Assembly: GCA_002427605.1 (NCBI GenBank)
Contig: DIRT01000003.1
Coordinates: 33,584-97,583, forward strand
Reading direction: 5' to 3'
Source: Bacteroidales bacterium UBA5429
GTDB lineage: Bacteria; Bacteroidota; Bacteroidia; Bacteroidales; WCHB1-69
Length of the DNA stretch: 64,000 bases
In this document: positions 24,911 to 34,388 of the stretch, piece after piece
Numbering within the stretch: the stretch's first letter is position 1
Layout of the letters: each line of letters starts with the position of its first letter
Translations under genes and position numbers: made by a program
Notes under the pieces: model-generated
The model's input: the letters and a program-made list of their open reading frames with translations, nothing else
The model's database searches: none
What the model was told of the DNA's origin: nothing

Positions 24911-24930
24911 AAAGAGTGAATTATTTTTTC

Positions 24931-24938
24931 TATTTTTG
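24931..24938 (+). promoter_or_regulatory. -7 box for the TolC-like gene
   Basis: TATTTTTG, 22 bases before the ATG at 24961. No good -33 box. Confidence 0.4.
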
Positions 24939-24960
24939 TCGATTGTAAAAAAAGGTAGTT

Positions 24961-26223
24961 ATGGGTGTTAGAAAAATCTCTTTGGGGTTCTTATTCTGGT
25001 CTCTTTTTTCACTGAATCTATTTGGACAATCGGTAGTTACCCTGGATGATTGTATCAACTGGGCCGTTTCTATTTCATCGGAGAATTTGCAAAAAAATCT
25101 GAATGAAGAGTTGTTAGAGGTTAAACTGCATGATGCTTCCTCCCATATTTTTCCTCATTTGGAACTGTTGGGTTCTCTCAATTATTATTCCCATGTTCCT
25201 CAGTTGCCCTACCAGTTAGGATATGCTCCTCTTTCTAAAGATCAATATGCTGTATCCATGGAGTTTTCGCAAATGCTCTATGATGGTCACCAATTTTACT
25301 ACAATCGTCAGTATGAAAAGATGATGAACCGCAATGAGTTGCACAAGTTGGACCTTTCCCTGAACCGAATCAAAGATCAGGTGATTGATGTTTATCTCAA
25401 CTTGTTGATTATCAATAAGAAGATAGAGCTTCTTGCCATTGCTGATGCCTCTATCAATGAACAATATGAGAATGCCAAAGTGTTATTGAAAGAGGGAGTG
25501 ATTTACGGTAACATGGTTTCACAATTGGAGTTGGAAATCCTGAAATTGCAACAACAAACAGAGGAGTTGTACGCCATCCAAAACTCTTTAATCCATTCTT
25601 TAAGTCTTTTGACTGGTCATACATTGACTGAATCAACCTTTCTGACTCCTGAATTTCCTGTTTTACAACAAGATCTTCCTTCTCAACGCCTGGAGTTGGC
25701 TATTTTTGAGACCACATTGACAGGGTTGGATTATCAAAAGAAACTTTCAATTTCCAAAAGTTTGCCCAACTTGACTTTGTATGCATTGGGCGGGTATGGT
25801 CGTCCTACTTATGATCTGTTTGATAATCAATTCAAATGGTTTTACCATGTCGGATTACAATTGCGTGTACCGATCATTTCCTGGGCAAAAACAGCCGGTA
25901 TCGGAGATATTATCACTTTACAGAAAAAGATTGTAGAGCAACAACGCAGTGATTTTGAAAAATACAATCAGATGGCGATTCAAGAGAAGTGGGATGAAAT
26001 TGCCAAGATCGAGAAACAACTCCTTTTGGATGAAGCGATTGTCGCCAAACAAGCAGCGATTACCGAAAGTTTTAAGCAGCAATTGAAACATGGCGCGATT
26101 ACCCCTTTCGATTATATCAAGCAGCAAAATGAAGAGTTACAGTCTCAAATAAATCGCGAAGTACACAAAATGCAACTTCTGAAAGCGGGCTATGAGTTGA
26201 TGGCGCTGAAGGGGAGGTTGTAA
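24961..26223 (+). CDS. TolC-family outer-membrane efflux protein
   Basis: 420 residues. Signal peptide ends near LFGQS; then VTLDDCINWAVSISSENLQKNLNEELLEVK is the typical TolC opening helix, with the second half repeating the pattern (LDYQKKLSISKSLPNLTLYALGGYG). These trimers form a periplasmic tunnel through the outer membrane for RND or ABC pumps. No pump or membrane-fusion gene is adjacent, so the partner must be elsewhere. Length is at the short end of the family (usually 420-490). Confidence 0.88.
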   Translation: MGVRKISLGFLFWSLFSLNLFGQSVVTLDDCINWAVSISSENLQKNLNEELLEVKLHDASSHIFPHLELLGSLNYYSHVPQLPYQLGYAPLSKDQYAVSMEFSQMLYDGHQFYYNRQYEKMMNRNELHKLDLSLNRIKDQVIDVYLNLLIINKKIELLAIADASINEQYENAKVLLKEGVIYGNMVSQLELEILKLQQQTEELYAIQNSLIHSLSLLTGHTLTESTFLTPEFPVLQQDLPSQRLELAIFETTLTGLDYQKKLSISKSLPNLTLYALGGYGRPTYDLFDNQFKWFYHVGLQLRVPIISWAKTAGIGDIITLQKKIVEQQRSDFEKYNQMAIQEKWDEIAKIEKQLLLDEAIVAKQAAITESFKQQLKHGAITPFDYIKQQNEELQSQINREVHKMQLLKAGYELMALKGRL

Positions 26224-26232
26224 AAAATAAAT

Positions 26233-26263
26233 TTTGTAGATCCAAATTTTTCGACTATCTTTG
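26233..26263 (+). promoter_or_regulatory. Promoter of the 26282-29042 gene pair
   Basis: TTTG (26233-26236), exactly 19 bases, TATCTTTG (26256-26263). The predicted start of transcription is only about 10-12 bases before the ATG at 26282. Confidence 0.75.
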
Positions 26264-26281
26264 TAGCCTAATACTACTAAC

Positions 26282-27082
26282 ATGGCTGCCCGATCTCGAT
26301 TTGCTTCCCTTTTGGGGTTCTATTGCTTTTTTATTTCCTTACTTGTAGCAACCCCGCTTCATTCAACTTCACTACCTACATCCGGAGAGTCGCTTCCTTA
26401 TTGCTACTCTGAGTTAACCCATTTTCCGGCACTTTTTCCACTCTATCCTCACGTCCGACTGCAATGTGGAGTGGAGAACCGCTTTCTGATACCGGAACTT
26501 TCCACACAGCGATTGCTTTTCCATCTCCCCGTATCGAAAAACCATTTTATTTTTCAGCTGGAGCATTTTGGATATTCCCATTTTGGATCGATAGAGAGCA
26601 GTTTGGGGTATGCTCGTCAGTTTGGACGCAGTTTTTCTACCTCAATGCAGTTTCATCACCTGTACTATTATGTTTCGGGATATGAAAATAAGCAGGGGGT
26701 TACCTTTTCGCTTTCGTTTTGGCTGAAATTGAACTCCAAAATGGGAATGGGAGTTTCTTTGTACAATCCGCCGAGGATTCCCTTTCTGGACTTGCAGCGC
26801 GAACCAATACCGGTATCTTTCCAATGGATGATGACCTATCAGGTAGCCCAGCGTGTACTCTTGTCGGCAAAAGTGGTGAAAAAGATTCCGGGGGAGATCG
26901 ACCTTCAACTCTCCGGCTGGGTTACTGCCAAACAGTTTCATTTTATGCAACAGATTTCTTTTCAGCAGCTTACATTGGGATTTGGGTTGGAGTCTCGTCG
27001 TTTTCTTTTCCTCTTTCACTTCCAATATCATTACCGTTTGGGACTCTCTCCCTCTTCGCTGATTACTTACTCAACACTCTAA
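26282..27082 (+). CDS. Putative outer-membrane protein, unknown family
   Basis: 266 residues. Signal-peptide-like start (ASLLGFYCFFISLLVATPLHS), then a body rich in alternating aromatic/hydrophobic strands (HFIFQLEHFGYSHFGSIESSLGYARQFGRSFSTSMQFHHLYYYVSGY, FLFLFHFQYHYRLGL), as in small barrels. I do not recognise a named family; PorV/PorP-like proteins of Bacteroidota have a similar look. It sits one base before the helix-hairpin-helix gene (26282-27082, then 27084) and almost surely shares its mRNA, so the two products may act together at the outer membrane. Confidence 0.65.
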   Translation: MAARSRFASLLGFYCFFISLLVATPLHSTSLPTSGESLPYCYSELTHFPALFPLYPHVRLQCGVENRFLIPELSTQRLLFHLPVSKNHFIFQLEHFGYSHFGSIESSLGYARQFGRSFSTSMQFHHLYYYVSGYENKQGVTFSLSFWLKLNSKMGMGVSLYNPPRIPFLDLQREPIPVSFQWMMTYQVAQRVLLSAKVVKKIPGEIDLQLSGWVTAKQFHFMQQISFQQLTLGFGLESRRFLFLFHFQYHYRLGLSPSSLITYSTL

Positions 27083-27083
27083 C

Positions 27084-29042
27084 ATGATGACTCTTTTTCC
27101 GATACCGCTCAAGCACTTTCTACTCTGTACACTGGCACTCTCCATGGCGCAAGCTCTTTATTCCCAGCAAGATAGTGTCCGTAACGACACTGAATGGTCT
27201 CCCCCCTTTTTTATTGATTTAGAAATAGAAAAAATAGATAGTGAGGAAAATCTGGATTTGATGGAGGAACTGGTCATACAGGAAGAGGGCTCGAAGTGGA
27301 ATATCAATCAGCTGAGTCAAGATGTGGCTTTGAATATCTTACAAATGTCTGATTATCAATATTATCATCTATTGAGATATATCGATCAGTTTGGTCCTTT
27401 GGTGACCATTTATGAGTTGGCAGCGGTTGAAGGTTTTTCTCAAAAAGAGGTGATGCGTTGGGCTCCTTATTTGGTGGTTGATCCTCCGAAACCGGAGGGT
27501 TCGTCATGGAAAGGTTTCTATAAACACTCTAAAAATCAACTGATTATACGTTCCGGAAGGATTTTGGAGGCACAACAAAAAGAGGATCAGGGTTCGCCGG
27601 ATAAACTCGCTTTCAAATATAGTTTTGAGACTCTGAATCGTTTTTCGTGGGCATTTTCTGGTGAGAAAGATCCGGGAGAAAAACTATTTAGGGGGGAGCA
27701 AAAGCAGGGGTTTGATTTCTATTCAGGGCATCTGCAAGTTAAGAATTGGGGATTGTTAAAAAAGTTGATTTTGGGAGATTATCGCCTGGAGATGGGGCAG
27801 GGGCTTGTGCTGGGGAGTAGCTATTTGCAAGGAAGTGGAATGGGAGTGCGAAAAAAGGGTTCAACACTACGAGCCACGGCAGCTATGAATGAAGTGCCTC
27901 TGATTCGGGGAACTGCACTGGAACTGGGAAACTACCGTTGTTGGGGAACTCTTTTCGGCGGAGAACGGCACAACGCAGAGGGATTTATGGGCTATTTAGC
28001 CGGTGCGGAACTCTACTGGCAAACACGTTTGCTGAGAGTAGGGGCGCGCTGGATTCACGCCTGGTATCAACCCCCGATCACGACCGCAGGAAGATGGTAT
28101 CAACACTTTTATTTTCAGGGAAAAGAGATGGGGAATGGGAGTATTGATTATCGTTTGTTACTAGGAAAATCAATCCTTTTTGGAGAGTTGGCAATCTCAC
28201 AAGGAGGCGGGATGGGAATGCTTCATGGAGCGACCATCCCATTGCATCCTATGTATAAGTTTCTGATTATGGTGCGCCATTATGGTTTAGATTTCCACTC
28301 AATAGCCGGCAATGGATTCTCTAAAAATTCAGTGTTGCAAAATGAGCAGGGAATCTATTGGGCATCTCAAATTGTGGTGGGTAGAAACATGGAGTGGGAA
28401 CTTTTTGCAGATCTGTTCAGGATCAATTGGTTAAAGTATCAATTGGATAAACCGGAACCGCAACTCCATTTGGGAGTGTTAGTGAAATGGCAATTGGCGA
28501 GATATCACTGGTTGACCATACAATATCGCTACAAAACGAAATCGCGTAATCGGAAAACAGAGTACTACAATGAGATCAACTCCCAATGCACCCACCGATT
28601 GCGAGTGATTGCTCAACTAGAACCCTACTCTTTTCTCTCTTTAAAGACGGAATGTGCTTTTTCATGGTTAGGGGACCAGATACCTCAGGAGTCGTCAAAT
28701 CCTGTAACACGGGGTGTGTTGGTTTATCAGGATTTGAAATTCAAGTGGGAGGCACTCAAAATGGATTGGATTGGAAGGGTGGCATACTTCGATACGGACA
28801 GCTATGAGGATCGGCTTTATGCGTACGAAAATGATCTTTCTTACTATTTTACGATCCAGAGCTACTATTACAAAGGATTTAGATGCTATTTAATTTGGAA
28901 ATATCAGTGGAAAGTTTTTCGGTTTCAGTTCCGTATTTCCCGCACTATTTTTGATCATAAAGAGGTGATTACCATTGGATTAGATCAGGTTAAGGGGAAT
29001 CATAAAACGGAAGTAAAAGGACAAATAATCATAAAATTTTGA
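27084..29042 (+). CDS. Helix-hairpin-helix outer-membrane protein
   Basis: 652 residues. Signal peptide (LCTLALSMAQALYSQ), a helix-hairpin-helix region at about 75-135 (WNINQLSQDVALNILQMSDYQYYHLLRYIDQFGPLVTIYELAAVEGFSQKEVMRWAPYL), then some 500 residues of beta-strand pattern suggestive of an outer-membrane barrel. Bacteroidota carry such ComEA-like HHH plus barrel proteins widely; a role in binding or taking up DNA has been supposed from the HHH domain but not, to my knowledge, shown. Co-transcribed with the preceding small outer-membrane protein. Transcription likely ends before the TPP riboswitch that begins 45 bases later. Confidence 0.75.
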   Translation: MMTLFPIPLKHFLLCTLALSMAQALYSQQDSVRNDTEWSPPFFIDLEIEKIDSEENLDLMEELVIQEEGSKWNINQLSQDVALNILQMSDYQYYHLLRYIDQFGPLVTIYELAAVEGFSQKEVMRWAPYLVVDPPKPEGSSWKGFYKHSKNQLIIRSGRILEAQQKEDQGSPDKLAFKYSFETLNRFSWAFSGEKDPGEKLFRGEQKQGFDFYSGHLQVKNWGLLKKLILGDYRLEMGQGLVLGSSYLQGSGMGVRKKGSTLRATAAMNEVPLIRGTALELGNYRCWGTLFGGERHNAEGFMGYLAGAELYWQTRLLRVGARWIHAWYQPPITTAGRWYQHFYFQGKEMGNGSIDYRLLLGKSILFGELAISQGGGMGMLHGATIPLHPMYKFLIMVRHYGLDFHSIAGNGFSKNSVLQNEQGIYWASQIVVGRNMEWELFADLFRINWLKYQLDKPEPQLHLGVLVKWQLARYHWLTIQYRYKTKSRNRKTEYYNEINSQCTHRLRVIAQLEPYSFLSLKTECAFSWLGDQIPQESSNPVTRGVLVYQDLKFKWEALKMDWIGRVAYFDTDSYEDRLYAYENDLSYYFTIQSYYYKGFRCYLIWKYQWKVFRFQFRISRTIFDHKEVITIGLDQVKGNHKTEVKGQIIIKF

Positions 29043-29045
29043 TTT

Positions 29046-29079
29046 TTTGAGAAATTTTCAATAAAAAGATGTAATTTTG
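29046..29079 (+). promoter_or_regulatory. Promoter of the TPP-controlled receptor
   Basis: TTTG (29046-29049), 22 bases, TAATTTTG (29072-29079). Transcription would start a few bases before the riboswitch. Confidence 0.6.
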
Positions 29080-29087
29080 CCACTTCT

Positions 29088-29160
29088 AAGAAAGGGGTGC
29101 CTGAAAGGCTGAGATCAGACCCAATGAACCTGATGCAGGTAATGCTGCCGTAGGGAGGTT
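29088..29160 (+). promoter_or_regulatory. TPP riboswitch (THI element)
   Basis: All conserved blocks of the thiamine pyrophosphate riboswitch are present in order: GGGGTGCC, GGCTGAGAT, ACCC, GAACCTGAT, then GGTAATGC and CCGTAGGGA. It lies in the leader of the TonB receptor gene, 67 bases before its ATG. TPP binding is known to shut off expression, so the receptor should be made when thiamine is scarce. No obvious U-run terminator hairpin follows, so control may be translational. Confidence 0.96.
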
Positions 29161-29226
29161 TTCTGACTTCAAATTTATTTTACCCTCTTTCGGTTTTAAG
29201 TTTAATAATTTAAAATTGTAAGAGTT

Positions 29227-31512
29227 ATGCATTACAAAAAAACAAAATTCACAAAACAGTTCATTTTTTTGAGTTTTTTCATCAGTGCTATGATGGCAAC
29301 TGATTTGAATGCTCAATCTTTTCCACAACCCGGTGATACCATCCAAAGAAAGCTTAAAGAGGTGGAGGTTCAGGGTTCTCTGGGAGAAGCAGTTGAAAAC
29401 ATCTTCTCTTCCACCACTATTTCCGGTCAAACAGCGCGGGAGAGTACCCCCAATGGTTCGATTAACCCTATATTTGATCAGATTCCTTCCATGATTACTA
29501 CCTCTGATGCAGGAACCGGAATCGGTTATACTTACATGAGAATCAGGGGAGTAGATCAAACCCGGATCAACGTAACAATGAATGGTGTCGCCATCAATGA
29601 TGCGGAGTCACAAGGTACCTGGCTGGTGAATCTGCCCGACTTTGGGACTCACGTTACAGAGTTGAATGTACAACGGGGTGTAGGAAACTCCTCCAACGGA
29701 TCGGCTGCTTTTGGAGCGTCGATGAACTTTAAAACCCGGACTCCCGAAACAACTCCTTTTCTCGAGATCTACTCCGGTGCCGGTTCATTCAGTACATTCC
29801 GGAATACAATTACCGGAGCTACAGGATATTACAAAGATCGCCTGGCAACTACTTTTTCCTACTCTAACATCTACAGCAAAGGGTATATTCAAAATGCAAC
29901 CGCCAAGCTGAACTCTTTTTATCTTTCTTCAGAGTTGAAGCTGAATGATCCTCAAAAACAAAGCAAGCGAGATCATACATTGCTCTTTAATCTGCTGACC
30001 GGATCAGAAAAAACAGGGTTGGCATGGAATGGAGTTCCTTCTGATATGCTGGAAACTGACAGAACTTTCAATAGTTGCGGACTCTACACTGAGAATGGCG
30101 AAGAGAAACGTTATGATAATGAAACCGATAACTACAAACAAACGCATGCGCAGCTTTTCTATCGGATGTTGAATAAACAAACCGGCTATTATTTGAATAT
30201 CGGGACCCATTTAACCCGCGGACTGGGTTATTATGAGCAATTTAAAGTGGAGAGAAAATTCGCTGATTACGGCTTAACTCCTCCGATTATAGATGGGAAT
30301 ACAATGAAAAGATCCGATTTTATTACTCAGAAATGGTTGGATAACTACTTTTATGGTCTGACGTTCAATACCGGGCAAGCCTATATGATTCAAGGTAATC
30401 CTCTGAGAATCAATCTTAATGGAGCGCTCAATTATTATGATGGAGACCATTACGGAAAGATTGTATGGGCGAGATATTCACAAAATATTCCGGAATTGTA
30501 TGAATGGTATCGGGGACATGGTGGTAAATTACAGGCTCATATAGCTGCTAATGGAGCGTATCAGATAAAAGGGTTTACCTTTTTTGCCGAGATGCAGTAT
30601 CGTATGCTCGACTACAAAATTAATGGTATTGATGATGATTTGATCGATGTTGGTCAGGAGTATCTGTGGCATTTTTTCAATCCTAAAGCCTCTTTGAGCT
30701 ACCATTGGGGAGATCTTAGAAAAAGTAGTTCGGAACACACCATCTATTTTTCCTTCGCTATGGCTAACAAGGAACCTACCCGTTCAGACTTGATTGATGC
30801 ACCGCAAGATAAAAAACCGCGTCCGGAAACACTGTACGACTTTGAGTTGGGCTATTTGCTTCAGACAGCCAAGGTGCGCTTCAACTTGAATGGATACGGA
30901 ATGTACTATGACGATCAGCTGGTATTAACCGGTCAAATCAACGATGTGGGAGCTGCGATGATGAGCAATGTGGATCAAAGTTACCGCATGGGTGTTGAGT
31001 TGAATCTGGCGTACAGTCCGGTTGATTTCTTCCAATGGAAGTGGAACCTGACATGGAGTCAGAACAGAATTCTGAATTATGTTCATTATACTGAGACTTA
31101 TGATGAAAACTGGGAGTTTATCGGTGTTACAGCACAAGAATACACTCATACGCCCATCTCTTTTTCTCCGGCACTGGTGCTAAATCATGAATTGTTGTTT
31201 ACACCTTTTAAGAATTTTAATCTGGGGATTGTTACCAAGTTTGTTAGTAAGCAATATATTGACAATAGGGGGGATGAGAATCATATCTTAAAACCTTATA
31301 CAGTCACAAATTTGAACTTGAGTTACCTCATTCCCAAGATCAAAAAAGTCAATCTTTCGCTTTATTTTAGTGTAAATAACGTTTTCAACACGATGTATGA
31401 AAGCAATGCCTGGTTATGGAGAGCCAATGTTGGCAATGAAACCTATTACGAAGATGGTTATTTTCCACAGGCAGGAATGAATGTGTTTGGAGGAGTGAGA
31501 ATCAGGTTTTAG
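29227..31512 (+). CDS. TonB-dependent receptor, likely thiamine uptake
   Basis: 761 residues. Signal peptide (FLSFFISAMMATDLNAQ), plug domain with the usual features (LKEVEVQGS, IRGVDQTRINVTMNGVAINDAESQGTW, VQRGVGNSSNGSAAFGASMNFKTR), then a 22-strand-type barrel ending GGVRIRF. It lacks the N-terminal carboxypeptidase-like domain of SusC proteins, as vitamin and metal receptors often do. The TPP riboswitch immediately upstream makes thiamine or a derivative the likely ligand, moved by TonB energy across the outer membrane. No thiamine kinase or inner-membrane carrier is adjacent; a PnuC-family gene lies 26 kb away. Confidence 0.93.
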   Translation: MHYKKTKFTKQFIFLSFFISAMMATDLNAQSFPQPGDTIQRKLKEVEVQGSLGEAVENIFSSTTISGQTARESTPNGSINPIFDQIPSMITTSDAGTGIGYTYMRIRGVDQTRINVTMNGVAINDAESQGTWLVNLPDFGTHVTELNVQRGVGNSSNGSAAFGASMNFKTRTPETTPFLEIYSGAGSFSTFRNTITGATGYYKDRLATTFSYSNIYSKGYIQNATAKLNSFYLSSELKLNDPQKQSKRDHTLLFNLLTGSEKTGLAWNGVPSDMLETDRTFNSCGLYTENGEEKRYDNETDNYKQTHAQLFYRMLNKQTGYYLNIGTHLTRGLGYYEQFKVERKFADYGLTPPIIDGNTMKRSDFITQKWLDNYFYGLTFNTGQAYMIQGNPLRINLNGALNYYDGDHYGKIVWARYSQNIPELYEWYRGHGGKLQAHIAANGAYQIKGFTFFAEMQYRMLDYKINGIDDDLIDVGQEYLWHFFNPKASLSYHWGDLRKSSSEHTIYFSFAMANKEPTRSDLIDAPQDKKPRPETLYDFELGYLLQTAKVRFNLNGYGMYYDDQLVLTGQINDVGAAMMSNVDQSYRMGVELNLAYSPVDFFQWKWNLTWSQNRILNYVHYTETYDENWEFIGVTAQEYTHTPISFSPALVLNHELLFTPFKNFNLGIVTKFVSKQYIDNRGDENHILKPYTVTNLNLSYLIPKIKKVNLSLYFSVNNVFNTMYESNAWLWRANVGNETYYEDGYFPQAGMNVFGGVRIRF

Positions 31513-31540
31513 CACTAATAGGTCAAGAATACCGTATAAT

Positions 31541-31555
31541 AATTACGAATTACGG
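31541..31555. repeat. Heptamer pair ATTACGA/ATTACGG
   Basis: Two 7-base units after the receptor gene; the reverse complement of the CGTAATT units at 9848-9861. Confidence 0.6.
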
Positions 31556-31571
31556 TTTTATTGAAAATAAA

Positions 31572-31603
31572 TTTGGATTTTAGATAAAGATCGAGTATAT
31601 TTG
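31572..31603 (+). promoter_or_regulatory. Promoter of the YhcG-type nuclease gene
   Basis: TTTG (31572-31575), 20 bases, TATATTTG (31596-31603), followed by CA. Textbook spacing; leader about 40 bases. Confidence 0.7.
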
Positions 31604-31652
31604 CAGAACTATAATTGTACTCTTACATCACTCGTAACTTATCTAAATCAAC

Positions 31653-32633
31653 ATGGACAATCGTTTCACGGACATCATTCATCTGATCAAACAATCTCGA
31701 GAAAACGCCGTAAGAACAGTAAATAGTGAGCTTATCAATCTTTACTGGAATATTGGAGAATATATCAGCAAAAAAATCGAACAATCGGAATGGGGTAACT
31801 CTGTTGTAACAGAATTAGCGAAATTTATTCAGACTAACGAACCAGAAATTAAAGGCTTCTCAGACAAAAACATCTGGAGAATGAAACAATTTTATGAAAC
31901 ATACAAAGAGTTCCCAAAACTCGCACCAGTGGTGAGAGAAATTAGTTGGACAAATAATATGTTGATATTTTCAAGATGCAAATCAATTGAAGAAAAGGAA
32001 TTTTATCTAAAACTTGTTAAACAAGAAAATTATAGTAAAAGGGAACTTGACCGGCAAATTTCCGCAAGTCTTTTCGAACGAACAATGATTGGCAACTCTA
32101 ACCTATCACCATTGGCAAAAGAGAATAACAATGATTTTACAAACACTTTCAAAGATAGTTATATTTTTGAATTTCTAAACCTTCCTGAATCACATAATGA
32201 AAGGGATTTACAACGTGAACTTGTAAGGCAGATGAAAAACTTTATCCTTGAACTTGGTAAAGATTTCTTGTTTATAGGAGAGGAATATAAATTGCAAGTT
32301 GGTAATAGTGATTTTTTCATAGATCTACTTCTGTACCACCGTGGACTACAATGCCTTGTGGCATTCGAACTCAAAGCTGATAAATTTAAACCTGATCATT
32401 TAGGACAACTTAATTTTTATCTGGAAGCATTGGATAGAGATGTAAAAAAGAGTAATGAAAATCCCAGTATTGGAGTTTTACTCTGTAAAGATAAAGACAG
32501 CGAAGTAGTTGAGTATGCCCTAAGTAGAAGCCTCTCTTCAACGATGATAGCCGAATATAAAACACAACTACCTGACAAGAAGCTTTTACAACAAAAATTG
32601 CGGGTAATATTTAAAAATGAGGTGAGAAAATAA
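31653..32633 (+). CDS. YhcG-family PDDEXK nuclease (DUF1016)
   Basis: 326 residues. N-terminal helical DUF1016 domain (LIKQSRENAVRTVNSELINLYWNIGEYISKKI; WSYKN-like SWTNNMLIFSR) and C-terminal PD-(D/E)XK nuclease fold with Asp224 (FFIDLLLY), Glu239 and Lys241 (VAFELKADKF) all present. Family members are found near restriction-modification and mobile DNA and are suspected to cut or repair DNA; the biological role is not established. A single gene with its own promoter, wedged between the thiamine receptor and lnt, so possibly acquired. Ends at a large AT palindrome shared with lnt. Confidence 0.88.
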   Translation: MDNRFTDIIHLIKQSRENAVRTVNSELINLYWNIGEYISKKIEQSEWGNSVVTELAKFIQTNEPEIKGFSDKNIWRMKQFYETYKEFPKLAPVVREISWTNNMLIFSRCKSIEEKEFYLKLVKQENYSKRELDRQISASLFERTMIGNSNLSPLAKENNNDFTNTFKDSYIFEFLNLPESHNERDLQRELVRQMKNFILELGKDFLFIGEEYKLQVGNSDFFIDLLLYHRGLQCLVAFELKADKFKPDHLGQLNFYLEALDRDVKKSNENPSIGVLLCKDKDSEVVEYALSRSLSSTMIAEYKTQLPDKKLLQQKLRVIFKNEVRK

Positions 32634-32647
32634 TAACTTTATGAATA

Positions 32648-32680
32648 TTTTAATTAAAATTAATTAAATTTTAATTAAAA
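32648..32680. terminator. Bidirectional AT-rich terminator
   Basis: Perfect 14-base inverted repeat, TTTTAATTAAAATT (32648-32661) and AATTTTAATTAAAA (32667-32680), loop of 5, between the convergent nuclease and lnt genes. T-rich on both strands. Low GC makes its strength uncertain. Confidence 0.5.
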
Positions 32681-32681
32681 A

Positions 32682-34388
32682 TTACAGTACTAACCTCTTT
32701 TTCCTATAAACCCTGTTCCTAATTGTCAGGATAATTTGAAACAACACTAACACCGCGCTGACAGCAAGAGCAAAACGCGCTAAATAGTCGCCATGTTTTA
32801 CATAAAAGGTGATTTCATCGTTGGGATAGACTGTTTCACGAATTGCAGTACGAGTACCGTAAGTGGTTTCCTGTGAGCTGTTTCCCATAGGATCGATAAA
32901 AGCGGAGATTCCTGTATTGGCGGAACGAAGCACATATTTCCTACTCTCGATTGCACGAAGTTTGGAGAGCTCAAAATGTTGTCTGTGTCCGGGGGAAGTA
33001 CTCCACCAGGCATCGTTGGTGATCACACTCATGATTTGTGCGCCATTGAGAACAAACTTTCCAAACAGTTCTCCATAAGCCGATTCGTAGCAGATGGGAG
33101 CCCCAATTTGAATTAAAGGATCAGTTCCTGCCAATGGAAATGCACGTTGTACTGAATCAACTCCCAACGATCCGGTGCTGCCACCCAAGTCGATGACAAA
33201 GTACTCTAAAAATCCGAATAATTTAGGGTACGGCATCTTTTCTACACCCGGCACTAACCTGGATTTGTGGTAAGTTCCTGCCGTCCCCCCTCGATTATAA
33301 CACATAGAAGTATTGAAAAGATCATAATAGTAATGATCCTCAAGATGTCGCGCTGTAGGAGTTGCTGCATGATCATAGAAATCGGCGGTAGAGAGTCCGG
33401 CTATCATATTTAGCTTGGGATATTGCACAATCAGGGAATCCAAAAGCTGAAATGCATAGTAATCATAGCCGTTTTTAGGGAAGTTATTGTCGACGAGATA
33501 AGCAAGCGGCAAATTGTTCGGAATCGCAGATTCAGAGCAGATTAACAGTTGCGTATTGGGAGTTAATTGTGAAGAAGCTACTTGAATCAAAAGTTGAACA
33601 TGTTCCAGATTATTCATCCTGTATTGCTCATGCCAAGGATCTGTATTCTGCTGTACAATAACGGCTTCGATACCCTGTTCTTTTGGAATTTGATATTTTT
33701 TTTGTATGACTTTAGAAAAAAAGGGGGGAAGGAAAAGCATCATTGCAGCGGTAATACCCAGCACAATAGCACACCTTTTCGCCGGCTGACTTTCAGTGCG
33801 CTCTTTGCGACTTTTAAAGTAACTAATTGAAGTTTTCCCTAATTCATAAAGCAGGATGTTAGCCCCAAAAATCCAGATGGTACCTCCGAAAGTTCCGGTG
33901 TACTCGTACCATTGAATCCATCCGGGTTGAGGAGCAAATACATTGCCTAAGTTAAGCCAGGGCCAGGCGAGTTGCCAATTTAAATGCAGATACTCAAAAC
34001 AGCACCAGAATAGAATCAGTGCGATGTAGTCAATCCAGGAGGTTTTTTTAATCTTTCTAAATTGATGCCAAAATGAAAACAGGAAGCTCATTAATAGTGC
34101 ATTGAGCGCAATGGCAGCAATGGAACCCTCATGAGTAGAGTGCCAGATCCACCAGGTAGTAATGCTGTTCCACGTCAAAAAAGCCGGATAGGAGTATATA
34201 AAAGCATTCCAGAAATAAAATTTATCCTTTATCTTGATTAACTTATCGCTAAGAACTAAAAGAGGAATCCAGGCGATAAAAATAAGCAGGGCATGCCCGT
34301 ATGGATACCAGGAAAAAGCTAACAACAGACCTGCCAGGAGTGAGTAAAGCAGGAGCTGTAATCTGGGATGTAATGTGGCTGTTTTCAT
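32682..34388 (-). CDS. lnt: Apolipoprotein N-acyltransferase
   Basis: 568 residues: about seven membrane helices plus a nitrilase-fold periplasmic domain. Catalytic triad Glu286 (CSESAIP), Lys375 (YHKSRLVPG) and Cys433 (PICYESAYGE) all present. Adds the third acyl chain to the N-terminal Cys of lipoproteins at the outer face of the inner membrane. The lnt start overlaps the stop of the upstream glycosyltransferase gene by one base, so DsbD, glycosyltransferase and Lnt form a leftward operon of envelope functions. Some 50 residues longer than E. coli Lnt. Confidence 0.95.
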   Translation of the reverse strand: MKTATLHPRLQLLLYSLLAGLLLAFSWYPYGHALLIFIAWIPLLVLSDKLIKIKDKFYFWNAFIYSYPAFLTWNSITTWWIWHSTHEGSIAAIALNALLMSFLFSFWHQFRKIKKTSWIDYIALILFWCCFEYLHLNWQLAWPWLNLGNVFAPQPGWIQWYEYTGTFGGTIWIFGANILLYELGKTSISYFKSRKERTESQPAKRCAIVLGITAAMMLFLPPFFSKVIQKKYQIPKEQGIEAVIVQQNTDPWHEQYRMNNLEHVQLLIQVASSQLTPNTQLLICSESAIPNNLPLAYLVDNNFPKNGYDYYAFQLLDSLIVQYPKLNMIAGLSTADFYDHAATPTARHLEDHYYYDLFNTSMCYNRGGTAGTYHKSRLVPGVEKMPYPKLFGFLEYFVIDLGGSTGSLGVDSVQRAFPLAGTDPLIQIGAPICYESAYGELFGKFVLNGAQIMSVITNDAWWSTSPGHRQHFELSKLRAIESRKYVLRSANTGISAFIDPMGNSSQETTYGTRTAIRETVYPNDEITFYVKHGDYLARFALAVSAVLVLFQIILTIRNRVYRKKRLVL

